A DNA stretch of 64,000 nt from an uncultured Prochlorococcus sp. (GTDB lineage: Bacteria > Cyanobacteriota > Cyanobacteriia > PCC-6307 > Cyanobiaceae): assembly GCA_902589115.1 (NCBI GenBank), contig CACIRS010000001.1, positions 1-64,000 on the forward strand. The letters are read 5' to 3'. Under the pieces are notes generated by a model. It was not told the origin of the DNA and ran no database searches. It saw nothing but the letters and a program-made list of their open reading frames with translations. The position numbers and the translations under genes are program-made. Within the stretch, counting starts at the first letter, position 1; the number at the start of each line of letters is the position of its first letter. Below, piece by piece: positions 51,089 through 62,234 of the stretch.

Positions 51089-52345
51089 ATGGAAAAATCC
51101 TTTTTACTTGATCCCGTAAAAATCCTTAAAGGGTCTAATGAATCAGTAGTAGAAGATGCTGCACTAATTATCGACAATCATTTAGTAGGGATTGGTAATA
51201 AAGCTCGTAAAGACGCTAAAGCGAAAGGAATTAACTCCTTGCCAGGTCCAAATCAACTACTCGCACCTTGCCTTGTAGATCCTCATTCGATTCTTGAAGA
51301 GCCTTTCAGTGGAAGGAATGAAACCATTAAAAGTCTAAAGGGAATTGCTGCAATTTCTGGATATGGACAGATAGCATTGCTGCCAAGAAGTCCTACATAT
51401 CGTGATCAACCTGAAAAGTTAAAAGGGTTTATAGATAATCAAAGTGATATCAAAATTCACCTTTGGGGAAGCTTTAGCCAAGGTGGGCTAGGAATTGATC
51501 TTGCACCACATGATGCTTTACTCAAAAATGGAGCTATTGGCATAGCAGAAGACGATTCAATTATTTCTTTAACTCTTTTAAAGCGAGGGTTGTTATTAGG
51601 TGAGATAGGTAGAAATCCAGTGTTAATGGCCCCACGAGACAAAGCTATTCAAGGGAATGGAATAGTTAGGGAAGGGGTCGCAACATTGCGTGCTGGATGG
51701 TTACCAGATCCAGTTGAAAGCGAAACGCTTCCTCTTACCCAATTACTGGAGCTATATCGACTACACCCTCAATGTTCTTTACGTCTGATGAATCTTTCTA
51801 CAGCAGAAAGTATTGCAATACTTAAGAAAGCGGACCAGAAGCCATTGGCAAGTGTTTGTTGGTGGCACTTAGTAACTGACAACACAGCATTAAAGCCCAC
51901 AGAACTTGGCTGGAGAATAAACCCTTCTCTTGGAGGAACAAAAGACAGGAAGGCACTTATAAATGCTCTAAAAGAACAAGTTATAACTGCTATTGCAGTG
52001 CATTCTGTTCCTCTTGAAGAAGAAGATAGTCTGCTCCCTTCAAGCCAATCTTCGCCTGGCTTATCAGGTCATCATTTAGTACTCCCGTTGTTATGGAATG
52101 AACTGATCAATAATGCTGACTGGTCAATTAATGATTTATGGCAAGCTTTAAGTTTTGGTCCATCAAAATTGCTTAATCTTCCAGAAGAATCTCTGAGAAT
52201 AGGAAGTCGCAGATGGATACTTTTTGATCCTGAAAAAAAGTGGATTCAAAATCGTAGAGGGGGAAATACTCCTGTAGCCGCCAATCAACCATTCGAAGGG
52301 AAAGAGATAAAAGGCAAAATAATTGCTTCAGGTCTTAAGGCTTAA
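51089..52345 (+). CDS. Dihydroorotase-like amidohydrolase-fold protein, apparently non-catalytic
   Basis: LLDPVKILKGSNESVVEDAALIIDNHLVGIG...LLAPCLVDPHSILEEPF...; start at ATG 51089 (ORF track start 51041 overlaps the upstream gene). Confidence 0.8.
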   Translation: MEKSFLLDPVKILKGSNESVVEDAALIIDNHLVGIGNKARKDAKAKGINSLPGPNQLLAPCLVDPHSILEEPFSGRNETIKSLKGIAAISGYGQIALLPRSPTYRDQPEKLKGFIDNQSDIKIHLWGSFSQGGLGIDLAPHDALLKNGAIGIAEDDSIISLTLLKRGLLLGEIGRNPVLMAPRDKAIQGNGIVREGVATLRAGWLPDPVESETLPLTQLLELYRLHPQCSLRLMNLSTAESIAILKKADQKPLASVCWWHLVTDNTALKPTELGWRINPSLGGTKDRKALINALKEQVITAIAVHSVPLEEEDSLLPSSQSSPGLSGHHLVLPLLWNELINNADWSINDLWQALSFGPSKLLNLPEESLRIGSRRWILFDPEKKWIQNRRGGNTPVAANQPFEGKEIKGKIIASGLKA

Positions 52346-52347
52346 GA
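52333..52347. repeat. 15-bp palindrome TCTTAAG-G-CTTAAGA spanning stops of convergent genes
   Basis: 7-bp perfect arms; contains TAA of both the dihydroorotase-like gene (52343-52345) and lepB (52335-52337). Confidence 0.75.
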
Positions 52348-53099
52348 AAACCCACCCGAGCTAATGGCCAAAATCTAAATACAGCTCTACCAATGATTTG
52401 TCCTGTTGGAACAAATGGTCCGCCTGGCCAGCATCTGCTATCACAACTATTAGCTCTATTGTCTCCCAGAACAATTACATGCCCTTTAGGTACAATTAGA
52501 TCCATACTGTTACAAAGGCCAATAGATTGTGTTTCCTTAGAGCAAAAATCATCAACATAAGGTTCAGCATACATAATATTATTTAGCCTTACTTCTCCCC
52601 TAGAGTTAATTCGAACTTTATCTCCTTCTATTGCAACAACTCTCTTAATATATGGTACGCAAGTAGAATTATTTAAACCTGGGATCAAAGCAATCAAAGG
52701 GAAGTTAAGAAAGCTGCACAGTAGAGGTGAAGTAGAGTTTGTTTTTTTTAGAACTGCATCAAAGGCATATGGAGAATTAAATACTACAATTTCACCTCTT
52801 CGAGGCGATCTTCTTCTAAAAGTGAGTTTTTCTATCAGTAATCTATCCTGCAATTGTAAAGAGGGTAGCATCGAGCCTGAGGGAATATACCTGGCCTCTG
52901 CTAAATAATGCTTGATACCAAAATAAAGAACAATGGTAAAAAATATAGGACCCCAGAAATCCCAAAAAGAATTATCTTTAGGACTTACGGATGATTTAGA
53001 AACCGAATTTTTACCGCTATCGTTTTGAGCATTTCGATCATTGGTCTTAGTCAAATTAATCCCTGATATTAATCCATATATTTTAGCCCAATAAAACAC
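52335..53099 (-). CDS. lepB: Signal peptidase I
   Basis: ARYIPSGSMLPSLQLQDRLLIEKLTFRRRSPRRGEIVVF...YIKRVVAIEGDKV...VLGDNRANSCDSR. Confidence 0.95.
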   Translation of the reverse strand: MFYWAKIYGLISGINLTKTNDRNAQNDSGKNSVSKSSVSPKDNSFWDFWGPIFFTIVLYFGIKHYLAEARYIPSGSMLPSLQLQDRLLIEKLTFRRRSPRRGEIVVFNSPYAFDAVLKKTNSTSPLLCSFLNFPLIALIPGLNNSTCVPYIKRVVAIEGDKVRINSRGEVRLNNIMYAEPYVDDFCSKETQSIGLCNSMDLIVPKGHVIVLGDNRANSCDSRCWPGGPFVPTGQIIGRAVFRFWPLARVGFLKP

Positions 53100-53442
53100 T
53101 CATCCAAGTTTTCTCGTTAAATCCTACTAAAATCTCACCGCTAGAACTAATTAAGAAAGGACGCTTAATTAACTTTCCATCTTTTGCAAGAGCTTCTAAA
53201 GCCTGATCATCATTCATAGCTTTTATATTCTCAGCTCCAAGAGTTCGATAACTAACACCACTAGTATTAAACAAGGCCTTTCTATTACCTAACTGATTAA
53301 AGGCTTCCAAAAGAATATTTAATTCTGGAGGGTTCAAGGTAATATCTATTAATTCATATTCCAGTTGATTGCTATTCAACCAATTTATTGCTTTTCTGCA
53401 AGTTGAACATTTAGAATAGCTATAGATCTTAAGATTTTTCAT
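53083..53442 (-). CDS. ArsC/Spx/MgsR family thioredoxin-fold protein
   Basis: IYSYSKCSTCRKAINWLNSNQLEYELIDITLNPP...KLIKRPFLI. Confidence 0.9.
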   Translation of the reverse strand: MKNLKIYSYSKCSTCRKAINWLNSNQLEYELIDITLNPPELNILLEAFNQLGNRKALFNTSGVSYRTLGAENIKAMNDDQALEALAKDGKLIKRPFLISSSGEILVGFNEKTWMSVLLG

Positions 53443-53505
53443 AGAACAAAGATAAGCAATTCAATATTAAGCCCTAAAATTAAAAGATAATAGACTTAGT
53501 AAATA

Positions 53506-54021
53506 TTATTTGTGTTTAACAGCTGCAATACAACTTTCCAGTAAATCATTAACAGCATCAAAATCTCTCCATCCATCTATAACTATTACTCTGCCTTCTA
53601 AACTCTTATATGTACGAAAAAATTCGGCCACGTCTTCCAATTGATTAGGAGCAATTTGTCTAATGCTATGAATTGATTTTTGACGAGGGTCCGCAACTGG
53701 CACACACAAAAGCTTCCCATCATAGGCTCCTGAATCGTGCATATCTAAAACTCCAATAGGTCTTGCTTTAATCAAGCAACCTGCAAAAGTCGGCTCCTCC
53801 ATAATCACCATTGCGTCCAAAGGTGCTCCATCTTCTGCAAGCGTATTAGGAACAAATCCATAGTCAAATGGATACCGGACAGAAGAATGCAAAACCCTAT
53901 CTAGAGCCATTACCCCACAATCAGAAAAATACTCGTATTTATTTCTACTGCCTGCTGGTATCTCTACTACTAGGTTTACCAATCCCGGTGAGGGAGAAGA
54001 AGAGAGAGGGCTTAGGTTCAT
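53506..54021 (-). CDS. ppa: Inorganic pyrophosphatase
   Basis: VVEIPAGSRNKYEYFSDCGVMALDRVLHSSVRYPFDYGFVPNTLAEDGAPLDAMV; start at the internal Met (MNLSPL). Confidence 0.95.
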   Translation of the reverse strand: MNLSPLSSSPSPGLVNLVVEIPAGSRNKYEYFSDCGVMALDRVLHSSVRYPFDYGFVPNTLAEDGAPLDAMVIMEEPTFAGCLIKARPIGVLDMHDSGAYDGKLLCVPVADPRQKSIHSIRQIAPNQLEDVAEFFRTYKSLEGRVIVIDGWRDFDAVNDLLESCIAAVKHK

Positions 54022-54265
54022 CACTCTCCAAAGCAATAGGAACAATTCTATGCCTTATAGAAGGCTTCTCTATCCAAATGGCTGCAATAGGGATCCCTAT
54101 TGATGCGAACGCAATTAGGACTCCTATAAATGCTACTGATAATCCCCTCAAACTAAAAGGATCACTTTGGTCTTGTGGACCAATTAAATCAAATTGGGTT
54201 TGAGCCTGGGAGCTGACTTCAACAGGCAAATAAGAATCTGGCAAAGGGTCTGGTTCTGAATCCAT
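53945..54265 (-). CDS. Hypothetical two-TM protein overlapping the ppa start
   Basis: 106-aa ORF with TM LRGLSVAFIGVLIAFASIGIPIAAIWI; out-of-frame overlap with ppa. Confidence 0.6.
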   Translation of the reverse strand: MDSEPDPLPDSYLPVEVSSQAQTQFDLIGPQDQSDPFSLRGLSVAFIGVLIAFASIGIPIAAIWIEKPSIRHRIVPIALESDEPKPSLFFSLTGIGKPSSRDTSRQ

Positions 54266-54392
54266 TTAGGAAGCGAAATTTACAATCTCATAAATTGGGT
54301 CACAAACAATCAAATTTCTAAAGCAAGAAATTCCATCTAATTAAGGAGGACTTAAATCTCATTATTTCCATATTCTGACACTTTCTTGAGAT

Positions 54393-54872
54393 TTATGCGA
54401 CTGAACGATCTTTTCGATTCATATGAGACGAAAAATCTGTTGGAGTGGATTTGGTAGTTTCCAAATGGGACCTAATTAAACGAAGCTCTTCAAGTATCGA
54501 ATTTAAAACTTGTTGAGTAGCTGACGAAGGAGAATTCAAAACTTCAACAGTAACTTCCTTAATACGCAAAACATCTTTTGCAAAACGAGCCACCTCATTA
54601 GGGTGAAACAAAAGAGGGTCTTTTTGATCACTTCTATATTCAGGATTTAACTTTCTAGGATTAAAGGGAGGATTAAGATTTCTTGTGTCAGTATTAGTGT
54701 ATCTGTAAACAGAAGCTCTTGAGCGATTCAAAGATTTCTGAACTTCATCTATGCCAACCAGGTTTTCAGAACTAGCTTTTTCTTTATCAATGTCTTTACT
54801 AAAAGTAGAGCTTAATGATGAATCAGTGGTTACATTTTTGACTGATCCAGTAAACATAATCCCAACTCGCAA
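54393..54872 (-). CDS. Hypothetical protein, possible HTH-type DNA-binding segment
   Basis: 159-aa ORF; GIDEVQKSLNRSRASVYRYTNTDT resembles an HTH entry motif. Confidence 0.65.
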   Translation of the reverse strand: MRVGIMFTGSVKNVTTDSSLSSTFSKDIDKEKASSENLVGIDEVQKSLNRSRASVYRYTNTDTRNLNPPFNPRKLNPEYRSDQKDPLLFHPNEVARFAKDVLRIKEVTVEVLNSPSSATQQVLNSILEELRLIRSHLETTKSTPTDFSSHMNRKDRSVA

Positions 54873-54969
54873 CGATTAGATTCGCGAAAACTTAGCAGAT
54901 GAGACTCATTCTGATCGAGAAATTAAGTGAATCTAGACAGTTTCCCGATCGGCCATTTTTCTATAGCAG

Positions 54970-56793
54970 ATGTTATCTTCGGGCTCCTCTGATGAGATAG
55001 CAATGAGGGTCTCCCGTCTAATGCTGGTGACCTTAAGGGACACTCCTGCAGACGCTGTAATTCCATCGCATCAGCTCCTCATAAGGGGTGGCTACATACG
55101 GCGTGTAACAAACGGCATATACGCCTATATGCCTCTTATGTGGAGAGTGCTTCGCAAAATTATCGCGATTGTTCAGGAAGAAATGGACAATGCAGGTTCT
55201 CTTCAGACACTTCTTCCTCAACTTCACCCTGCCGAATTGTGGGAAAAAAGTGGAAGATGGCAAAGCTATACGGAAGGTGAAGGGATAATGTTTCATCTCA
55301 AAGACCGGCAAGGCAAAGCTCTTGGTCTTGGCCCTACACATGAAGAAGTTGTCACAACACTTGCTGGAGAACTTCTAAATTCATACCGTCAGTTACCAAT
55401 TAATATTTATCAAATACAAACTAAATTTAGAGATGAAATTAGGCCAAGATTTGGATTAATGAGAAGCAGAGAATTTATAATGAAAGATGCATATTCTTTT
55501 CATGCAAATGAAGAGGATTTACAGTCTACTTACAAAAGAATGGAGGCTGCTTATAAAACAATTTTTGATCGTTGTGGCTTAATTACTGTAGGCGTTGATG
55601 CAGATAGTGGGGCAATTGGAGGAGCTGCTTCTCAAGAGTTCATGGTTACAGCGGAAGCTGGAGAAGATTTGATTTTAATTGCAAATGATGGTAAGTATTC
55701 AGCCAATCAAGAAAAAGCTATATCAATAGCACCTAACAAAAAAGTTCTAAATAAAGAGAACCCATCAATTCTGGAAACATCAAATCAGAATTCTATTGAA
55801 GATTTATGCACTTCGAATAATTTAGATCCTACACAAATAGTAAAAGTTTTGGCTTTGATAGCGACTATTGAAAACAACGAAACTCAGCCTTTACTTTTAA
55901 GTTTAAGAGCAGATCAAGATCTTAATGATATAAAGTTGAGCAATGAGATCAGTAAAATTTTAAATGCACAAGTATTTGAGATAAAACCAATTACGGTCGA
56001 ACAATTAAAAATACAAGGGTTAAGTGATTGGCCCTTTGGATCCCTTGGACCTGATCTTGATAATGAAGTTTTAAATGGAGCAAAGAGTTGGAAAAAAACT
56101 TTTCTTCGATGTGTAGATCACACAGCAGCTGATCTTGAAAGTTTCGTGTGTGGCGCCAATGAAATCGGTTACCACCGAAGTCATGCAACCTGGGAAACTG
56201 TCGGCGGGATACAAAATCGAGTTGATATAAGAACAGCAAAGCATGGAGATAAATGCATACACGATCCAACTCAAGCTTTAGAAGAATGTAGAGGGATTGA
56301 AGTTGGGCATATTTTTCAATTAGGTCGCAAATATTCCAAAGCCTTAGAAGTAGGCTTCACAAATGAGGCGGGCCATCAGGAACCTTTCTGGATGGGTTGC
56401 TATGGAATTGGAGTTTCTAGACTTGCACAAGCCGCAGTAGAGCAAAATCATGATGAATTGGGCATTTGCTGGCCATTAACAATTGCCCCCTTTGAAGCGA
56501 TTGTTGTCATAGCGAACCAAAAAGATGAGATCCAAAGGGAATTAGGAGAAAAGGTATATAAAAATCTCTTAGAGGCAGGAATAGATGCGCTATTAGATGA
56601 CAGAAATGAACGAGCAGGAGTTAAGTTTAAAGATGCTGATCTTATTGGAATCCCTTTTAGAATAGTTGTGGGTAGAGAAGCTTCTCTGGGGAAGGTCGAG
56701 TTATTTAAGAGGCAAACAAGACAATTGAAATTGTTATCGGTTGAAGAAGCACAAAAACAACTCTTATCAGAGATATTCGCTAACAAAGGTTGA
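54970..56793 (+). CDS. proS: Prolyl-tRNA synthetase
   Basis: MRVSRLMLVTLRDTPADAVIPSHQLLIRGGYIRRVTNGIYAYMPLMWRVL...PRFGLMRSREFIMKDAYSFH. Confidence 0.96.
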   Translation: MLSSGSSDEIAMRVSRLMLVTLRDTPADAVIPSHQLLIRGGYIRRVTNGIYAYMPLMWRVLRKIIAIVQEEMDNAGSLQTLLPQLHPAELWEKSGRWQSYTEGEGIMFHLKDRQGKALGLGPTHEEVVTTLAGELLNSYRQLPINIYQIQTKFRDEIRPRFGLMRSREFIMKDAYSFHANEEDLQSTYKRMEAAYKTIFDRCGLITVGVDADSGAIGGAASQEFMVTAEAGEDLILIANDGKYSANQEKAISIAPNKKVLNKENPSILETSNQNSIEDLCTSNNLDPTQIVKVLALIATIENNETQPLLLSLRADQDLNDIKLSNEISKILNAQVFEIKPITVEQLKIQGLSDWPFGSLGPDLDNEVLNGAKSWKKTFLRCVDHTAADLESFVCGANEIGYHRSHATWETVGGIQNRVDIRTAKHGDKCIHDPTQALEECRGIEVGHIFQLGRKYSKALEVGFTNEAGHQEPFWMGCYGIGVSRLAQAAVEQNHDELGICWPLTIAPFEAIVVIANQKDEIQRELGEKVYKNLLEAGIDALLDDRNERAGVKFKDADLIGIPFRIVVGREASLGKVELFKRQTRQLKLLSVEEAQKQLLSEIFANKG

Positions 56794-56839
56794 TAGATCC
56801 CATAAGCCTTATAGAGTCAAAGGAATTGGATTATCAAAA

Positions 56840-57250
56840 ATGAGAATTGCCTTACATAGGCTGATCAAGAAACTATTGGTCTCAGTATTAACTCTCTGTC
56901 TCGTATTTGCTCCGTTTTCACAAAGCGCTGAAGCTGCTCGCCTTTCTATGACAGGCGACTATGTCACTGACACAGTTTCAGTTGCAAAAAGTCTTCAAGA
57001 GACTATTGGCTCATCACAGGATGATGAAGGCCGATCAGAAGCCATCGCACTCATCACGGCATATATTTCTCGATACAGAAATCGATCACAAGTCAACGAC
57101 AGTGTCTCATTCACGACAATGCAGACAGCTCTTAACTCATTAGCAGGTCATTACAAAACTTTTGGGAAGCGTCCATTGTCCGAAGATCTAAAAAACCGCC
57201 TAGAAAATCAACTCTCTAAAGCAGAAAGTCTTGTTTCCAAAGAAAGTTAA
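56840..57250 (+). CDS. psb27: Photosystem II assembly protein Psb27
   Basis: Signal peptide then LSMTGDYVTDTVSVAKSLQETIGSSQDDEGRSEAIALITAYISRYRNRSQVNDSVSFTTMQTALNSLAGHY; ATG at 56840. Confidence 0.92.
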   Translation: MRIALHRLIKKLLVSVLTLCLVFAPFSQSAEAARLSMTGDYVTDTVSVAKSLQETIGSSQDDEGRSEAIALITAYISRYRNRSQVNDSVSFTTMQTALNSLAGHYKTFGKRPLSEDLKNRLENQLSKAESLVSKES

Positions 57251-57279
57251 AAAAAATACTGTTTAATTAAGTCCTTTGA

Positions 57280-58659
<1,380 letters not shown>

Positions 58660-58708
58660 AAATATTTTTACTAGTCTCAAACCAATTAATTCAATTATTT
58701 GATATCTA

Positions 58709-59716
58709 ATGAAAGATCTAGATTTTCAATCAATTCAAGACATAGATGTTGTAGGAATTGGCAATGCAATTGTTGATGTTTTAGTCAAAACAGATGACTC
58801 CTTTCTCCAAGATCATAGTCTTATAAAAGGGAGTATGACTTTATTAAAAGAAGATCAAGCAAAAAAACTATGTTCCGAAATACATTTCGAAGAGCAAACT
58901 TCAGGTGGATCAGTGTCTAACAGCCTTGCAGGAATAGCTCAATTAGGAGGGAAAGCTGCTTTTATTGGTCGCGTTAGAAATGATTCACTTGGTGAAGTCT
59001 TTACTAAAGAGATGTCAGCTGCTGGAACTATTTTCAAAACTCCACCTGCTGTCGAAGGGCCATCAACTGCACGCTGCTTGATTTTTATAACTCCTGATGC
59101 TCAAAGAACAATGTGCACTTATTTAGGGGCTTCGGTCCTAATTGAACCTGAAGATCTAGATCTCTCAATCATCAAGAAAACAAAAGTTCTTTACCTAGAA
59201 GGCTATTTATGGGACAATTCAGCAGCAAAAAATGCATTTATAGCCGCTGCATCAGCCGCAAAAGGATTAAACAAAGAAGTAGCATTATCACTATCAGATT
59301 CTTTTTGTGTTGAAAGGCACCGAGAAAGTTTCATTGAATTAGTAAGTAATCATATAGATATTCTTTTTGCCAATGAAGAAGAAATAAAGTCATTATATCA
59401 AACTTCAGATCTTGACAAAGCTCTTAATCAAATATCTAAAAATTGTAAAACAGCTGCTATTACATTAGGGAACAAAGGCTCTATTATTCTTAACGAAAAA
59501 GAAAGAATAAATATTAATCCATATAAAATTGGGAATTTAACTGATACAACAGGAGCAGGAGATTTATACGCAGGGGGGTTCCTATTTGGTTATACCCATG
59601 GTGAGACCCTCGAAAGGTGTGGACAAATTGGATCAATTTGTGCGGGTCATATCGTTAGTAAAATTGGCTCCAGGGCAACAGATTCCTTAAAAGAAATTGT
59701 TGAATTCTACTTATAA
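58709..59716 (+). CDS. PfkB family carbohydrate/adenosine kinase
   Basis: DVVGIGNAIVDVLVKTDDSFL...GGSVSNSLAGIAQLGGKAAFIGRV...DTTGAGDLYAGGFLFGY. Confidence 0.94.
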   Translation: MKDLDFQSIQDIDVVGIGNAIVDVLVKTDDSFLQDHSLIKGSMTLLKEDQAKKLCSEIHFEEQTSGGSVSNSLAGIAQLGGKAAFIGRVRNDSLGEVFTKEMSAAGTIFKTPPAVEGPSTARCLIFITPDAQRTMCTYLGASVLIEPEDLDLSIIKKTKVLYLEGYLWDNSAAKNAFIAAASAAKGLNKEVALSLSDSFCVERHRESFIELVSNHIDILFANEEEIKSLYQTSDLDKALNQISKNCKTAAITLGNKGSIILNEKERININPYKIGNLTDTTGAGDLYAGGFLFGYTHGETLERCGQIGSICAGHIVSKIGSRATDSLKEIVEFYL

Positions 59717-59721
59717 TTTTT

Positions 59722-60039
59722 TTAATCAATTAATGATGAATTAACCCATTCATGGTATTCATCACTTGAATTAACTTCCCAAAAGATAATCTCAGGTAAA
59801 TCATATGAATGTCTGAACTTAATTTCATCCATTAAACTCGATAATTTATCTTTTGTGGTTTTTATCATCAACTGATACTCATTTGAATCTTCTAAATTTC
59901 CTTTCCACCAATAGCCAGAAGAAATCTTACGCAAGGATATACATGCTGCAAGCTTATTCCCCAATAATATATTTGCTAATTTTTTTGCATTCAGTAAATT
60001 TGCTTCAGTTGTTAAAACTAGAATTAGGTTCTTTCTCAT
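59722..60039 (-). CDS. cutA: Divalent-cation tolerance protein CutA
   Basis: NLILVLTTEANLLNAKKLANILLGNKLAACISLRKISSGYWWKGNLEDSNEYQLMIKTT. Confidence 0.93.
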   Translation of the reverse strand: MRKNLILVLTTEANLLNAKKLANILLGNKLAACISLRKISSGYWWKGNLEDSNEYQLMIKTTKDKLSSLMDEIKFRHSYDLPEIIFWEVNSSDEYHEWVNSSLID

Positions 60040-60084
60040 TAAGCAAAGGTCTCCTCAAATTTATATTAATACTAGATTACATTC

Positions 60085-60903
60085 TTATTCGAATAGTGTA
60101 ATTCGCTTCATTAAACTATCAAAATTATTAACACTTTCGATATCAGTGATAGGCAATGGACGACTTATTAAAATTAACTGAATTTTTTTTTGATCACAAA
60201 TCTTCTGCCAAGTATTCTGAGTGATTCCGCCAGACTGTCTGCACAAAATCATATCAATATTCCATTTTTCGCAAAGCGCTTGTTCAATATGACCTTCTAA
60301 TGATGATTTAAAAGGGTGCAATAGTGCGAGATGATCATCTGGTATTTCAGAAGCTAATGCCTTTTGTAGATTTTCTGATGATGGTAAGACTCTTGCAAAG
60401 ACCTCTGCACCAGCATTCCTAGCAAAAAATGTCATCAATTGCAGTTGCCTTGATCCAATAGCCATGAGAAGCTTGCAATTCTGCAAATTAAAATTCATCA
60501 AATCTTTGGGTTTATCAATTAACAAAGCTTCCTTATCTTTCACCAATGGTCTCTCATACCTAATTAAAGGTTGGCGACATTGCTTGCAAGCTATGTCAAT
60601 GTCTTTTGTTATTTGGATCGCAAAAGGATGAGTTGCATCTATTACCCATTCAAATTGTAGATAGTTATTAGCAGGTGCAAGAATACTTTTTATATTCTCT
60701 ATCCCTTTTAGTGGACCAACCCAAAGATTCTCTAAAGGGAACTCATCATATGCTAATGATGCTTGCTGAGAGACCACACTGACACTCACATGCCAACCAT
60801 TGTGAATAAGCATTTTCACCAAAGGCGGTCCTTCTCCCGTTCCAGAGAGAATCCAGACATGCCTATGGTCAATATTTCCTCTTTGCATCAAGATAGCGCT
60901 CAT
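60085..60903 (-). CDS. cobK: Precorrin-6A/cobalt-precorrin-6A reductase
   Basis: HVWILSGTGEGPPLVKMLIHNGWHVSVSVVSQQAS...VIDATHPFAIQITKDI; start placed at MSAILMQRG (ORF track gives 60993). Confidence 0.88.
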   Translation of the reverse strand: MSAILMQRGNIDHRHVWILSGTGEGPPLVKMLIHNGWHVSVSVVSQQASLAYDEFPLENLWVGPLKGIENIKSILAPANNYLQFEWVIDATHPFAIQITKDIDIACKQCRQPLIRYERPLVKDKEALLIDKPKDLMNFNLQNCKLLMAIGSRQLQLMTFFARNAGAEVFARVLPSSENLQKALASEIPDDHLALLHPFKSSLEGHIEQALCEKWNIDMILCRQSGGITQNTWQKICDQKKIQLILISRPLPITDIESVNNFDSLMKRITLFE

Positions 60904-60917
60904 ATCAATAGAAAGAA

Positions 60918-61385
60918 ATGAACCACTGCCTACTTGAAGTCGAAGTAAATGAGGCTCCCACGCTTCGTTATACCCAAGACAACAAAACTCCAATAGCAGA
61001 GATGGAAGTTCAATTTGAAGGGCTGCGTGCAGATGATGAGCCTGGCAGGCTCAAAGTAGTTGGATGGGGAACCATGGCTGAAGATTTAAAGAACAGAATT
61101 AAGAATGGGCAAAGGCTTGTAATAGAAGGTCGTTTAAGAATGAACACGGTCTCTCGTCAAGACGGGTCGAAGGAAAAACGCGCAGAATTGACCCTTGCTA
61201 AATATCACCTTATTGCTGCAAAGCCATCTCAAAAAAACCTTCTGAATAATTCTTCGAAACCCTCTCCCTCAAATTCTCTAAATCAATCTGCCACTTCTAA
61301 AGCTCAAGACTCCTCTTCAAGCCAAGAGAGCACGGATTGGAACAGCTCTCCTCTTGTTCCTGATACAGACGATATTCCGTTCTAA
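60918..61385 (+). CDS. ssb: Single-stranded DNA-binding protein (OB fold)
   Basis: MNHCLLEVEVNEAPTLRYTQDNKTPIAEMEVQFEG...LVIEGRLRMNT; acidic tail ending DTDDIPF. Confidence 0.9.
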   Translation: MNHCLLEVEVNEAPTLRYTQDNKTPIAEMEVQFEGLRADDEPGRLKVVGWGTMAEDLKNRIKNGQRLVIEGRLRMNTVSRQDGSKEKRAELTLAKYHLIAAKPSQKNLLNNSSKPSPSNSLNQSATSKAQDSSSSQESTDWNSSPLVPDTDDIPF

Positions 61386-61404
61386 ATTTAGGGGTAATTC
61401 TCAA

Positions 61405-61587
61405 TTATTCTTCTAGATGCTCGGCCGCTCGAATCAAAAGCTGTCCCAATTCCCTCTCTAAAGCGGCTAAGTCAAGGCGAAGATCTATCCATTCACCTTT
61501 ATCAATTTGCTCTAATATCCAAGCTCTGTCCTTATCTAACTGAGCTATTAGCTCAAAGATTTCACTTGAGTGAGACTTATTAGTCAA
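61405..61587 (-). CDS. Conserved hypothetical small protein
   Basis: 60-aa ORF MTNKSHSSEIFELIAQLDKDRAWILEQIDKGEWIDLRLDLAALERELGQLLIRAAEHLEE, clean coding composition. Confidence 0.65.
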   Translation of the reverse strand: MTNKSHSSEIFELIAQLDKDRAWILEQIDKGEWIDLRLDLAALERELGQLLIRAAEHLEE

Positions 61588-61643
61588 AGTGATCTACCCC
61601 TTTTTGAAAAACATCCTGGATCTCATCACCAGACATAGCAATC

Positions 61644-62213
61644 ATGAACAATCTATTATTTTCTCCAGGTAATCTAGTTACCGTTGCAGGTGCTGTACTA
61701 ACCGTTATTGGTGCCATTTCTTATATGACAGGAGCGGCAAATTTAAGTGTACCAACACTATTCTATGGATTCCCAATATTTCTAGCAGGTTTAGCACTCA
61801 AAACATCAGAATTACCACCAGCCAAGAAAATCAATAATGATCAAGACCTAACGAATGCTAAGAAAAAATCACCAAAAGAATTAGAAAAACTTCTCAAAGA
61901 TGTAACTCGCTGGAGATATGGGCAAAAAGCTCATCTTGAATCTTCTCTAGAAGTGTTAAAACTATGGAACGATGAAAAACCACCACAGCTAATAGAGATA
62001 GAAGAGATGGTTAAAGAAGAAGAATATGGAATTCGTTTAAGATTTGCTATGGAAGGGGTGACATTTGATAGATGGAAGGAGAAACAAGAACGACTAGGTA
62101 GGTTCTTTGCAAAAGGGTTGGAAGCCGAACTAATATCTAAAAGTTCAAACGAACTTGATATCTTTTTATTTCCAAAAAGAACCAATAAAGAACCTAAGAT
62201 TTCAAATACGTAG
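61644..62213 (+). CDS. DUF2854 family membrane protein
   Basis: NLVTVAGAVLTVIGAISYMTGAANLSVPTLFYGFPIFLAGLALKTSELPPA; family name from memory. Confidence 0.78.
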   Translation: MNNLLFSPGNLVTVAGAVLTVIGAISYMTGAANLSVPTLFYGFPIFLAGLALKTSELPPAKKINNDQDLTNAKKKSPKELEKLLKDVTRWRYGQKAHLESSLEVLKLWNDEKPPQLIEIEEMVKEEEYGIRLRFAMEGVTFDRWKEKQERLGRFFAKGLEAELISKSSNELDIFLFPKRTNKEPKISNT

Positions 62214-62234
62214 AATTCAATCTTTACAAGGAAT

